The notes: a model not told the origin generated them from the letters alone. Positions 9,341-17,434 are shown, counted from the stretch's first letter. The stretch: DNA of 43,964 nt from Planctomycetota bacterium (GCA_013816485.1 JACDEI010000043.1:1-43964), one strand, 5' to 3'. Made by a program: numbers and translations.

Positions 9341-9356
9341 CTCGTACCGCGGTGCC

Positions 9357-10049
9357 TCAGCGGCGTTCCGCCAACCGCAGGTACGACTTCAGCGCCCCCT
9401 GGTTGTGCGCCCGGGTCAGGCGTTCGAGGCGTTCCAGGTCCTGCTTCTTCAGCGCATCGACCATGGAGACGTGCTCCTTGTGCGCCTGATCAAGATCGGG
9501 CGGCTGGATGTCGCGGTAGAAATGCCGGCGCATGCGTTCCCATTCGGTGAACACCCGCACGGTCATTTCGCGCACGCGCGGCATCTCGCTGATGGAACAG
9601 AGCGCGAGGTGGAACGAGAAATTGCGCTCGGCCCAGCGTTCGTAGTCGCGCCGTGCCTCGTCCATGTCGGCGATCGCGGCGTTGAGGATGGCGGTGTGTT
9701 CGTGGGTGATGTGTTTGACCGCCAAACGCACCGCCGCCAGTTCCAGACACTCCATCAGGACGAAAATCTCGTTGATCGCGTCCTTGCTGATCGGTGCCAC
9801 CGCCGCACCGATATGCGGCTTGATGTCGACCAGACGTTCGGCTTGCAGCAGGTGCAGCGCCTCGCGCACCGGGATTGGGCTGACGCCATAGGCGCCGGCG
9901 ATGTCGTCGATCACCAGCCGCTGCCCAGGCTGGAGCTGCCCATCCATGATCCGCTCGCGTAGCGCGCGGTAGACCAGTTCCTGTTTGGTCTGGAAGCCAC
10001 CGTTGACGGCAGCGACCAACGGCGCGACGGGGACGACGTGGCTGACCAT
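9357..10049 (-). CDS. GntR-family regulator, FadR/FCD subfamily
   Basis: The 230-residue DNA-binding protein has an N-terminal winged helix-turn-helix (about 20-85; ELVYRALRERIMDGQLQPGQRL, VSPIPVREALHLLQAERLV) and a C-terminal all-helical FCD ligand domain (about 95-225). FCD conserved metal or ligand residues are visible in ERNFSFHLALC and HKEHVSMVDAL. Such proteins bind organic acids or sugar acids and release DNA. It is divergently arranged with the oxidoreductase at 10229, and a perfect palindrome (10106-10137) lies between them, so it most likely represses that pair and itself. The effector is unknown; a sugar acid or polyol is the natural guess from the neighbours. Confidence 0.88.
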   Translation of the reverse strand: MVSHVVPVAPLVAAVNGGFQTKQELVYRALRERIMDGQLQPGQRLVIDDIAGAYGVSPIPVREALHLLQAERLVDIKPHIGAAVAPISKDAINEIFVLMECLELAAVRLAVKHITHEHTAILNAAIADMDEARRDYERWAERNFSFHLALCSISEMPRVREMTVRVFTEWERMRRHFYRDIQPPDLDQAHKEHVSMVDALKKQDLERLERLTRAHNQGALKSYLRLAERR

Positions 10050-10105
10050 GGGACCTCTGGGATGACGGGACAGGCAGACAGCGGCCGGTGGACCCCAGCC
10101 TTGGT

Positions 10106-10137
10106 CTTGTCATATATCATATATCATATATGACAAG
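10106..10137. promoter_or_regulatory. probable operator for the GntR regulator
   Basis: CTTGTCATATAT (10106-10117) and ATATATGACAAG (10126-10137) are perfect reverse complements around an 8-base AT-rich centre (CATATATC). The tract is strikingly AT-rich in a GC-rich genome and lies in the divergent gap between the regulator (start 10049) and the oxidoreductase (start 10229). The position and symmetry fit a dimeric GntR-family site; the half-site ends in GACAA. Binding is inferred. Confidence 0.75.
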
Positions 10138-10228
10138 CCCGTCGTCGCGTTGATGACAAGCCGCCCTCGGCCCCCTTCTTTCCCACACGCACCGGCGTTC
10201 AGCCACGCCACCGGCCACAGGACCACCC

Positions 10229-11395
10229 ATGAGCATCCAGAAGATCGGCATCATCCTCAACGGCGTGACCGGACGCATGGGCACCAATCAGCACCTGGTG
10301 CGCTCGATCCTCGGCATCATGCGCCAGGGCGGCATCACGGTCAGCGACGAGCTGACGCTGATGCCCGACCCGATCCTGACCGGCCGCAACGAGAACAAGC
10401 TGAAGGCGCTCGCCACCGCACACGAGTGCGCCAAGACCGGTCCCATCAAATACACCACCGACCTGGGCAAGGTGCTCGCCGACCAACACTACCAGATCTT
10501 CTTCGACTCCTCGGGCACGCTCCAGCGCGCCGGCTTCGTCGAACAGGCGGTCAAGGCCGGCAAGGCGATCTACTGCGAGAAACCCACCGCGATCGAGACC
10601 AAAGAGGCGCTGCGCCTCGCCGAGCTGTGCGAAAAAGCCGGCCTCAAAAACGGCGTGGTGCAGGACAAGTTGTGGCTGCCGGGCCTGCGCAAATTGCAGA
10701 TGCTGAAAGAGCAGGGTTTCTTCGGCAAGATCCTCTCGGTGCGTGGCGAGTTCGGCTACTGGGTCTTCACCGGCCACGTCCACGACCAGCCGGCCCAGCG
10801 TCCATCGTGGAACTACCGCAAGAACGACGGCGGCGGCATCATCGTCGACATGCTCTGCCATTGGCGCTACGTGATCGACAACCTCTTCGGTGAAGTAAAA
10901 TCGTTGTCGTGCCTGGGCGCGACGCACATCCCGGAACGCATTGACGAAGCCGGCAAACCCTATGCCTGCGACACCGACGACAGCGCTTACGCGACGTTCG
11001 AGTTGCACAACGGCATCGTCTGCCACTTCAACAGCTCATGGAACGTACGCGTGCGCCGCGACGATCTGCTGACGCTCCAGGTCGACGGCACCCACGGCTC
11101 GGCGGTCGCCGGCCTACGAAAATGCTGGGCGCAAGGTGCGTCAGCGACGCCCAAACCGACGTGGAACCCCGACATCGACAGCCCGATCAACCACTTTGAC
11201 CACTGGCTCGAAGTGCCGGACAGCACCAGCTACGACAACGCCTTCAAGATCCAGTGGGAGCTGTTCATCAAACACGTGGTGCTCGGCACGCCGTTCCGCT
11301 GGTCGCTCCGTGAAGGTGCGAAGGGTGTGCAGCTTGCGGAACTTGGACTCAAGTCGTGGGCGGAACGGCGCTGGATCGACGTGCCGGGGTTGTGA
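10229..11395 (+). CDS. Gfo/Idh/MocA-family NAD(P)-dependent oxidoreductase
   Basis: The 388-residue protein has an N-terminal Rossmann fold ([18 protein letters not shown], about 5-22), the family signature CEKPTA (about 113-118) where the lysine helps catalysis, and a C-terminal alpha/beta substrate domain with [17 protein letters not shown] containing the conserved Asp and His. Family members oxidise or reduce hydroxyl groups of sugars, inositols and sugar acids. The dinucleotide loop is unusual (LNGVTGRMG instead of GxGxxG). It is the first gene of a two-gene unit with the isomerase-fold gene at 11474 and is divergent from a GntR regulator that probably controls it. The substrate cannot be read from sequence. 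Confidence 0.9.
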   Translation: MSIQKIGIILNGVTGRMGTNQHLVRSILGIMRQGGITVSDELTLMPDPILTGRNENKLKALATAHECAKTGPIKYTTDLGKVLADQHYQIFFDSSGTLQRAGFVEQAVKAGKAIYCEKPTAIETKEALRLAELCEKAGLKNGVVQDKLWLPGLRKLQMLKEQGFFGKILSVRGEFGYWVFTGHVHDQPAQRPSWNYRKNDGGGIIVDMLCHWRYVIDNLFGEVKSLSCLGATHIPERIDEAGKPYACDTDDSAYATFELHNGIVCHFNSSWNVRVRRDDLLTLQVDGTHGSAVAGLRKCWAQGASATPKPTWNPDIDSPINHFDHWLEVPDSTSYDNAFKIQWELFIKHVVLGTPFRWSLREGAKGVQLAELGLKSWAERRWIDVPGL

Positions 11396-11402
11396 TTGCT
11401 AC

Positions 11403-11468
11403 GGTCCGGGGTCCGGGGTCCGGAGTCCGGAGTCCGAACCCCGAACCCCCAGCCCCGCCACCCGGACC
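11403..11468. repeat. GTCCGGG/GTCCGGA tandem tract with inverted partner
   Basis: Seven-base units (GTCCGGG, GTCCGGA) run from 11403 and turn into CCGAACCCC units. GGTCCGGG (11403-11410) pairs with CCCGGACC (11461-11468), and GGGGTCCGG inside pairs with CCGAACCCC with one mismatch. It fills the gap between the oxidoreductase stop and the next start at 11474, so it is transcribed and might affect expression of the second gene. Confidence 0.6.
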
Positions 11469-11473
11469 ACTCC

Positions 11474-12295
11474 ATGCTCACTGATCTCACCCGTTGTTCG
11501 ATCCACACCATGACCATGAGGCCGTGGTCGTTGGCGCAGACCATCAGTGGCCTGCAACGTGTCGGCGTTCCTGGGATCACGGTCTGGCGGCAACACCTGC
11601 AACCTTACGGCGCTGAGGTCGCCGGACGGATGTTGCGGGCCTCCGGCCTGAGAGTGACGGCGCTCTGTCGCGGCGGATTCTTTCCCGCGAAGGACAAACC
11701 AGCGCGTGAGGCCGCGCTGGTCGACAATCGCCGAGCGATCGACGAAGCCGTGACCATCGGCGCGCCGATGGTGGTGCTGGTGTGCGGTGCGGTGCCCGGC
11801 ATGCCACTCAGCGAAGCGCGTCAGCAGATCCACGACGGCATCGCCGCGTTGGAGCCCTACGCCAAAGCCAACCGGGTGAAGCTGGCGATCGAACCGCTGC
11901 ATCCGCTGTACGCCGCCGACCGTTCGGCGGTGAACACCATGGCCCAGGCACGGGCGATCTGTGAAGCCGTCCGCAGTCCATGGGTCGGCATCGCAGCGGA
12001 CGTTTATCACATCTGGTGGGACCCCGATGCGGAGGTCGAACTCGCACGTGCGGGAGCCGCAGGCTGGTTGTGTGGCTTCCACGTCTGCGATTGGCGGGTC
12101 GAAACGCGCGACCTGCTCAACGACCGCGGACTGATGGGCGAAGGCTGCATCGACATCCCGCATCTGCGCAACGCCGCAGAACGTGCGGGCTTCACCGGCT
12201 TCAACGAAGTCGAAATCTTCTCCACCACCCGTTGGGCCGGCGATCAGGACGCTTGGCTCGACGCGATCGTCGATGCCTACCGCCGTTATACCTGA
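11474..12295 (+). CDS. sugar phosphate isomerase/epimerase (xylose isomerase-like TIM barrel)
   Basis: The 273-residue protein has the AP-endonuclease-2/xylose-isomerase TIM-barrel pattern. Metal-ligand carboxylates and histidines are seen in VKLAIEPLHP (E), VGIAADVYHIWWD (D, H), CGFHVCDWR (H) and GFNEVEIFS (E). Members isomerise or epimerise keto-sugars and inositol intermediates. It is paired with the oxidoreductase upstream, which suggests that the product of oxidation is then isomerised; this two-enzyme pattern is typical of sugar or inositol catabolism. The ATG at 11474 is chosen because reading further upstream would pass through the repeat tract at 11403-11468; no strong ribosome site is present. 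Confidence 0.87.
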   Translation: MLTDLTRCSIHTMTMRPWSLAQTISGLQRVGVPGITVWRQHLQPYGAEVAGRMLRASGLRVTALCRGGFFPAKDKPAREAALVDNRRAIDEAVTIGAPMVVLVCGAVPGMPLSEARQQIHDGIAALEPYAKANRVKLAIEPLHPLYAADRSAVNTMAQARAICEAVRSPWVGIAADVYHIWWDPDAEVELARAGAAGWLCGFHVCDWRVETRDLLNDRGLMGEGCIDIPHLRNAAERAGFTGFNEVEIFSTTRWAGDQDAWLDAIVDAYRRYT

Positions 12296-12309
12296 GCTGA
12301 GAAGCTGTA

Positions 12310-12444
12310 TTGAAAGGCAGGGCCGACATGGAGGACCGGAGGACCGGAGGAAGACAGAGCTGCGGAACCTCGGATGCTCACCGACACTTCGTTTCTCGCC
12401 TCGCTCCGGTTCTCCGGTCCTCCATGTGAATTTCGGTCTTTCAA
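12310..12444. repeat. long hairpin element with GGAGGACC-type tandem arms
   Basis: The left arm 12326-12347 (ACATGGAGGACCGGAGGACC...) and right arm 12406-12427 match as inverted repeats with one mismatch in 22. A further pair, TTGAAAG (12310-12316) with CTTTCAA (12438-12444), lies outside. Within the arm the unit GGAGGACC is repeated. It sits in the gap between convergent genes ending at 12295 and 12470. Confidence 0.8.
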
Positions 12445-12469
12445 GACCGCTGTTGAGGGCGGAACACGC

Positions 12470-13024
12470 TCATTCGCTCAGTGGTATCGCCGCCAGCACC
12501 CCAGGTGCGGTGCGCAGGCGTTCCGCCACGGTGAATGCGGCCAACAGGTCGGGTGAGAGCGCCTCGACGATGACGATGCCGCTGCCGTCGTCGAAGGTGT
12601 CGACCACCCGCGCACCGTGCCGAGCAACAAGCGACGACACCTCAACGCCCGGCGCCAAGCGCACGGCCACCTGATGGGTCAGTCGTTCGCGGCGGACACC
12701 GCTGGGGCCGGACTCCTCGATGAACGCGGACAAGGCACGGATGTCCGCCTGCGCGCTGCGCATCTGCCGTGCGACATCCTCCAACGCGGCAAGCGATGCC
12801 ACGGGTGTACGCAGCAGGTAGACCTCGCGACCGCTGACCGCTGCCGCTGTTCCACGTTCAACGTGCAAACGATCGAGCAGCACCTGCACCGTGACCCAGC
12901 GACGGCCATCATGGTACCGGCGTTCACGCTCAGCAGGAGCCGTGTGCGTCGTCACTGGAGCAATCGCTGGGCCACAACCCGCGATGGTCAGCGCCATGAG
13001 CAACACCACGGTACCACACCTCAT
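12470..13024 (-). CDS. lipoprotein resembling a stand-alone subtilase prodomain
   Basis: The 184-residue protein has a lipoprotein signal (LLMALTIAGC, lipidated Cys at about 17). The C-terminal third (VAVRLAPGVEVSSLVARHGARVVDTF..., V..LRTAPGVLAAIPLSE) has the look of the N-terminal inhibitor/prodomain found before S8 proteases, where it folds the protease. No protease follows. The call is by eye and could be a chance likeness of a small alpha/beta domain. The start overlaps the stop of the upstream LpxH-like gene by ATGA, so the two are translationally coupled. Its target, if any, is not in the window. Confidence 0.7.
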   Translation of the reverse strand: MRCGTVVLLMALTIAGCGPAIAPVTTHTAPAERERRYHDGRRWVTVQVLLDRLHVERGTAAAVSGREVYLLRTPVASLAALEDVARQMRSAQADIRALSAFIEESGPSGVRRERLTHQVAVRLAPGVEVSSLVARHGARVVDTFDDGSGIVIVEALSPDLLAAFTVAERLRTAPGVLAAIPLSE

Positions 13025-13824
13025 GGCTCAAACCGTTGCTGCACCCGTTCAAGCCGACCGTCAGCATAACCTTCCACCCATTGTCCCACACCTGGTGGCC
13101 AATCGCCAACCAGGATCATGTCGACGCCACCGATGGTGCGTCGCCAACTGTGATGGATGTGGCCAGCGACCAGCGTGTCGCAGGTGCGAGCGGATCCCTG
13201 GACCTTGCGCCGATCGATGAACACCCGCGGCCGACTGCCCGGCGGGCGTTCGTAACGACCACGCTGCTTGGCCCGACTGTGGCTTCGCAGGAAGCGCGCG
13301 ACCAGATCCTGCACCACACCAGGGAAGGCGGGATACCAGCCACGCCAGAAGAACGCGCGCATGAAGGCGGCGAACATGCGGTAGCCGGGATCGTAACAGA
13401 GGCGATCACCATGGACGATGCGGACACGACGCTCTCCCAGGCAAATATCGAGCACCGGCCAATGCAGCCGACAGGCACTGCGGACAGCCAGCAACCGGCC
13501 GGCGGCGAACTCGCGGTTGCCCAGCACCAGATCAAGCTGCCAGCCGGCCGCCTTCAGGCGACGCAGGCGCCCGAGCACGCCCTCGTGCATCGTCGCCATG
13601 GCCGCGGTTTCGAGCCAATATTCGAACAGGTCGCCAAGGATGATCAGGCGGGCCGGCCGCCTGCTCGCCAGCTGATCGAGGAATGTCGGGAAAGCATTGG
13701 CACCACCATCAAGGTGGACATCGCCCGCGATGTAGAGCACCGGCTCATCAGGTGACCGGCGAGGTGCGAAGTGTGAGGCGCCCGTGTCCACGGCGGCAGA
13801 GCGTATGGTGCAACACGCGGTCAC
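13021..13824 (-). CDS. LpxH-like metallophosphoesterase (UDP-2,3-diacylglucosamine hydrolase-like)
   Basis: The 267-residue calcineurin-type phosphoesterase has the five metal-site motifs: AGDVHL (about 33-38), GDLFEYW, GNREF, HGDRLCYDP and GHIHHS. The GNR(E/D)F and FEYW forms are those of LpxH, which removes UMP from UDP-2,3-diacylglucosamine in lipid A synthesis at the membrane. The protein is slightly longer than E. coli LpxH (240), with a basic insertion (RAKQRGRYERPPGSRPR). The start is a GTG at 13824; no ATG exists before the first motif. It is the first gene of a two-gene unit with the lipoprotein at 12470-13024. Lipid A function is likely but UDP-sugar-related paralogues exist. Confidence 0.82.
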   Translation of the reverse strand: MTACCTIRSAAVDTGASHFAPRRSPDEPVLYIAGDVHLDGGANAFPTFLDQLASRRPARLIILGDLFEYWLETAAMATMHEGVLGRLRRLKAAGWQLDLVLGNREFAAGRLLAVRSACRLHWPVLDICLGERRVRIVHGDRLCYDPGYRMFAAFMRAFFWRGWYPAFPGVVQDLVARFLRSHSRAKQRGRYERPPGSRPRVFIDRRKVQGSARTCDTLVAGHIHHSWRRTIGGVDMILVGDWPPGVGQWVEGYADGRLERVQQRFEP

Positions 13825-13898
13825 CTAACGGTGCTCCGCCCCAGCCCGATGGGCCAGTATCTGGCAGAACCCCGGTAGACCTTTTGCTGCGGGGCTGT

Positions 13899-14068
13899 GC
13901 CCAATGGCGTAAAGCTAAGCCAGGCTACCAGAAAAAATTCCGCCACGAAGGCACGAAGGCACGAAGGAATCTCCTCACAGGCGGTCGAAACAACTCTTCT
14001 TCTCTGGACTTCGTGTCTTCGTGCCTTCGTGGCGAAAAATCCGTTTCGTTGGCATTACGCCATTGGGC
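13899..14068. mobile_element. MITE-like element with GCCCAATGGCGTAA terminal repeats
   Basis: The 170-base element starts GCCCAATGGCGTAA (13899-13912) and ends with its exact reverse complement (14055-14068). Inside, CGCCACGAAGGCACGAAGGC (from about 13942) and its inverted partner before 14034 form a 26-bp stem with one mismatch, built of the unit GGCACGAA. The left end (CAATGGCGTAAAGCTAAGCC) matches the ends of the element at 30573-30746. Flanks GGCTGTGCC and GGCTGCCCA are a possible imperfect 9-bp target duplication. No gene lies inside. The whole gap 13825-14186 holds nothing else I can support. Confidence 0.75.
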
Positions 14069-14186
14069 TGCCCACACACCCCCGAATCCGTGCGAGCGGC
14101 GACCTCGCCAAACCTGACTCCGCAGGTCAACGTCACCGCGCTCAAGGACTCTAGCCGCGAGCATTGGCCGGGCGCACAACCGCTAC

Positions 14187-14957
14187 ATGCTGCTGCGGAT
14201 GCGCTTCGCTTTGCTCATCGCCTACGATGGCACCGACTTCGCCGGTTGGTGGCGACAACCGGGCACGCGTACGGTGGCTGGCGTATTCGATGAGGCCTTC
14301 ACTCGCATTGGTGAACCTCTTGCGCAGGTGGTCGGTGCCAGCCGCACCGATGCCGGAGTACATGCGGAAGGCCAGGTCGCGCATGTCACCACCGCGCGTA
14401 CCTGGGAACCCGATGAACTGCGGCGCGCACTCGCCACCCATCTTCCTGGAGATGTCGCGTGTCGCGATATCTCCGTCCAATTTGATGCGTGGGACGCCTG
14501 CCATGCGGCCAGCGGCAAGACCTATCGCTATACCATCGATCACGGCACGGTGGCGGATCCCTTCCTGGCACGTTTCGCCTGGCGCACGCCGTTCCGTCTC
14601 GATCCACAGCGGTTGAACGAAGCGGCACAAGGCATCGCCGGCGAGCGCGACTGGTCGGGGTTCAGCCGGCGCGGCGAGACCCGGCATCTTGATGGTGATC
14701 TGGTGCGGCACATCGAGCGGGTGGCGTGGACGGTCGAAGGTCAGCGCCTGTGTTGCGAGGTCACCGGCGGCGGTTTCACCTACCGCCTCGTGCGCAGCCT
14801 GGTCGGTGCGATGGTGGCGGTGGCCAACGGCACGTGCGGCCGTGCGCAACTCGACCAGGCCCTCGCCGGACGCGATTCGCCAGCCGGCCATCAGCAGGCA
14901 CCCGCACATGGTCTGTGCCTGATGCGGGTCCGTTATCCCAACGTGATCTTCCGCTGA
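14187..14957 (+). CDS. truA: tRNA pseudouridine(38-40) synthase TruA
   Basis: Converts uridines 38-40 in the tRNA anticodon arm to pseudouridine. The 256 residues show the family marks: IAYDGTDFAGWWRQ (11-24), the catalytic aspartate D55 in GASRTDAGVHA, TYRYTI and GGFTYRLVRSLVG, the last near the C-terminal RNA-binding core. The ATG at 14187 or an internal ATG at 14199 (MRFALL) could be the start; the second gives the more usual N-terminus, so the exact start is open. It stands alone between a MITE-like element and the DUF3592 gene. Confidence 0.93.
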   Translation: MLLRMRFALLIAYDGTDFAGWWRQPGTRTVAGVFDEAFTRIGEPLAQVVGASRTDAGVHAEGQVAHVTTARTWEPDELRRALATHLPGDVACRDISVQFDAWDACHAASGKTYRYTIDHGTVADPFLARFAWRTPFRLDPQRLNEAAQGIAGERDWSGFSRRGETRHLDGDLVRHIERVAWTVEGQRLCCEVTGGGFTYRLVRSLVGAMVAVANGTCGRAQLDQALAGRDSPAGHQQAPAHGLCLMRVRYPNVIFR

Positions 14958-15037
14958 TCCCGCTCCTGCACTCGACCACCGCAACAGCCATCGGAGCACG
15001 GCAATTGCCAAGCCGTCCAACGACCTAGGGTGCAGCC

Positions 15038-16300
15038 ATGGGCCTATTTCTCCGCCATCGTTCTAAAGCAATGTCCGACCGAACGACCAGCAGCAAACAG
15101 GGCAGTCCTGGGTGCCTGATCGCGTTCGGTTTGGTCTTCGGCGGCTTCGGCAGCATCTTCGTTGTGCTGTTCTTCGTGCTCCCGCTGCTGCGCGCGCTCG
15201 ACGCCAACAACTGGGTCGAGGTCCCCTGCACCATCCTGGAAAGCCGGTTGGGTGAGAGCCGCGATGACGACGGCACCACCTACCGGGTGGAGGTGCGTTA
15301 CGAGTACCGCTTCCGCGCCGGTGATTTGGAAAGCGACCCGACGGCACCGCGCTTCGAATCCGAACGCTATGACTTCTTCGAGGGCATCTACTCCTCCGGT
15401 GCGGAGGCGAAACAAGCCGAGGTGCAGCGGCTCGCTCCAGGGACGCACACCACCTGCCGTGTCGATCCGACCGCTCCGGATCAGGCGGTGCTCATCGCCG
15501 GATTCCCAGACGGTCTGTGGTTCATGCTCTTCACGCTGCTCTTCCCGCTGGTGGGATTCCTCATGGTGGTCGGTGGCATTGTCGGCCTGATCCGCAGACG
15601 GCGGCAGAAGGCCGGGCAGATCGGTCTGTCAGAGGGTGCGCCCACCAGCAACGAACCATCCGTTCCGGATGAGGGTGTGGGACCGATAGAACTGCAACCG
15701 GCTCGGGGGCGCTTGGCCAAGCTGGTGTTCATCGGCATCTTCGCCTTCATCTGGAATGCCTTCGTCTGGTCGATCATCCTCTTCGCCATCATGCCTGACG
15801 TGCTGAAGGGCAGCTGGGAAGCCTGGTTTCCACTGTTGTTCCTGTCGATCTTCGCCCTCATCGGACTGATCCTGATCGGCGTGTTCATCCACCAACTCCT
15901 GGCACTGACCAACCCACGCCTGCGCCTGATCGTCAATCGCCGCGTCCTCCGACCGGGAGACCTGCTGGAGTTGGAGTGGGAATGTTCCGGCAATCCATCG
16001 CGCCTGACCTCGCTCAGCATCGCTTTTGAGGGACGTGAATCCGCGACCTATACCCGCGGTACCGACACCACTACCGAGACCCATGTATTCGAACGTACAA
16101 CCCTGGCCACCCTTGACGATGCCGTGGCGATCCTTGGCGGGCGGGTCAAAGTGCAGCTGTCGGTCGACACCGTTCCGACCTTCATCGCCAGCCACAACAA
16201 GATCGAATGGACCCTCATCGTGCGCGGCGTGATTCCACGATGGCCCGACATCAGCGATGACTATCCGATCACCATCCTGCCGCCGAGGACCACGCCATGA
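15038..16300 (+). CDS. DUF3592 membrane protein with arrestin-like C-terminal domain
   Basis: The 420-residue protein has a membrane helix (about 26-50) and an extracytoplasmic DUF3592 region (NNWVEVPCTILES..., YRVEVRYEYRF). Another helix lies at about 148-172 (GLWFMLFTLLFPLVGFLMVVGG), followed by a basic turn RRRRQK. Two further helices (about 225-290) precede a beta-rich tail (NRRVLRPGDLLELEWE..., RLTSLSIAFEGRE) that looks like an arrestin/Spo0M-type sandwich. Function unknown. The stop overlaps the next start by ATGA (16297), and that gene also encodes an arrestin-like domain, so a three-gene unit 15038-17263 is likely. An alternative start at 15071 (MSDRTTSS) would drop a basic leader. 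Confidence 0.8.
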   Translation: MGLFLRHRSKAMSDRTTSSKQGSPGCLIAFGLVFGGFGSIFVVLFFVLPLLRALDANNWVEVPCTILESRLGESRDDDGTTYRVEVRYEYRFRAGDLESDPTAPRFESERYDFFEGIYSSGAEAKQAEVQRLAPGTHTTCRVDPTAPDQAVLIAGFPDGLWFMLFTLLFPLVGFLMVVGGIVGLIRRRRQKAGQIGLSEGAPTSNEPSVPDEGVGPIELQPARGRLAKLVFIGIFAFIWNAFVWSIILFAIMPDVLKGSWEAWFPLLFLSIFALIGLILIGVFIHQLLALTNPRLRLIVNRRVLRPGDLLELEWECSGNPSRLTSLSIAFEGRESATYTRGTDTTTETHVFERTTLATLDDAVAILGGRVKVQLSVDTVPTFIASHNKIEWTLIVRGVIPRWPDISDDYPITILPPRTTP

Positions 16301-16665
16301 TCCCTGGCATCACCCTGACTGATGGACTCACCGCATTTGCTCCCGGGGATTATCTCACCGGCAGCATATCCTGGTCGAGCAGTGAGCGTCCGGCGTGGCT
16401 GGAGCTGCGCTTGTTCTGGTACACGGAAGGCAAAGGAACCCAGGACATCGGCGTGGCGATCAGGGAACGCTTCACCGATCCAGGCCACCACGGCGAGAAG
16501 ACCTTCAACCTGAAGGCGCCTTCCCATCCACTGTCGTGTTCAGGCCGGCTGGTGTCGATCCGCTGGGCCCTGGAGCTGGTGAGCTCCGACGACCAACCGG
16601 TGGTGAAGGTGGACGTGGTGATCGCCCCAGGCGCGCGCGAAACCGTACTCGGTCACGTGGAGTGA
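16297..16665 (+). CDS. small arrestin-like beta protein, unknown function
   Basis: The 122-residue protein without signal or membrane helix is built of beta strands: AFAPGDYLTGSISW, AWLELRLFWYTEGKGTQDIGV, LVSIRWALELVS. The pattern of a 'PGD...G.I.W' strand followed by 'L.LRL.W.TEG' is like arrestin-fold domains such as Spo0M and like the tail of the preceding gene product. It overlaps that gene by four bases (ATGA), showing translational coupling, and is followed after four bases by the ATPase gene at 16670. It may be a soluble partner of the membrane protein. No named function. Confidence 0.7.
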   Translation: MIPGITLTDGLTAFAPGDYLTGSISWSSSERPAWLELRLFWYTEGKGTQDIGVAIRERFTDPGHHGEKTFNLKAPSHPLSCSGRLVSIRWALELVSSDDQPVVKVDVVIAPGARETVLGHVE

Positions 16666-16669
16666 CGGC

Positions 16670-17263
16670 ATGCTCCTGGCGCGTGAAAATCCTTTCCGCA
16701 TGCAGCGCATCGAAGCGCTGCGCTACCGCTTGGATGCGGCCGGTTGGCAACAACTGCTGACGCGCTTTGCCGCGAATCGCTGGCGTGGAGTCCTGGTCGG
16801 TCCACACGGCAGCGGCAAGACCACGCTGCGCGAGGAGATCGAAGCCCGCCTGCGCGCCAATGGCTGGCAGGTACGTGCGCTGGTGATCGGTGACGGCGAT
16901 GTACTCCGCTGGTCCATGCTGATGGACCTGATCACCGGAGCTGGTGAGCGCACGCTCCTGAGCATCGATGGACTCGATCGTCTCGGCACCGTGCTGTGGT
17001 GGCGCCTACGGCGGGCCGCACGCGAGGTCGGTGGAATCCTGGCCACCAGCCATGTCCCTGGCCGGTTGCCTACGCTCCATCACCACCAGACCAGCGCGTC
17101 ACTCTTAAGTGAACTCGTCCATGGTCTGATGGCTGACCACGGCGACGATCACGCCTGGATCGATCAGCGCTGCGACGAGTTGTTCGCTCGCCACCATGGC
17201 GATGTGCGAGCCTGTCTCCGCAGCCTGTATGATGATGTTGGTGATCAGCCCACGGCGTCGTGA
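16670..17263 (+). CDS. P-loop ATPase, small AAA-like
   Basis: The 197-residue protein has Walker A GPHGSGKTT (about 44-52) and Walker B RTLLSIDGLD (about 93-102), and a short helical C-terminus with no obvious second domain. This is the size of small single-domain AAA/STAND-type ATPases. A His-rich stretch (LPTLHHHQ) lies after the core. It starts four bases after the arrestin-like gene, so it belongs to the same transcript as the DUF3592 protein. What it moves or regulates is unknown; the operon suggests a membrane-envelope role. Confidence 0.75.
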   Translation: MLLARENPFRMQRIEALRYRLDAAGWQQLLTRFAANRWRGVLVGPHGSGKTTLREEIEARLRANGWQVRALVIGDGDVLRWSMLMDLITGAGERTLLSIDGLDRLGTVLWWRLRRAAREVGGILATSHVPGRLPTLHHHQTSASLLSELVHGLMADHGDDHAWIDQRCDELFARHHGDVRACLRSLYDDVGDQPTAS

Positions 17264-17329
17264 CCGGTGCCGCACGCGGCGCGGAAAACACGCCCCTGCC
17301 GTACGCCCGAGTCACCGCCAGAAACAAGT

Positions 17330-17354
17330 AAAACCACGGCATGGCCGTGGTTTT
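17330..17354 (-). terminator. terminator of tRNA-Glu
   Basis: AAAACCACGGC (17330-17340), loop ATG and GCCGTGGTTTT (17344-17354) give a perfect 11-bp stem eight bases beyond the 3' end of the minus-strand tRNA. The As and Ts at its base make it symmetric, so it could also stop the plus-strand transcript that ends at 17263. Confidence 0.8.
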
Positions 17355-17361
17355 AACAAAG

Positions 17362-17434
17362 TACTCCCAACGAGATTCGAACTCGTGTCGCCAGAATGAA
17401 AATCTGGTGTCCTAGGCCTCTAGACGATGGGAGC
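17362..17434 (-). tRNA. tRNA-Glu (anticodon TTC)
   Basis: Read on the minus strand, GCTCCCA pairs with TGGGAGT as acceptor (with G1-U72). The D arm reads GTCTAGAGGCCTAGGAC, the anticodon arm is CCAGA-TTTTCAT-TCTGG with anticodon TTC, and the T arm is ACGAG-TTCGAAT-CTCGT. 73 bases plus an unencoded CCA. The gap to 17633 holds its promoter region and nothing else recognised. Confidence 0.95.
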
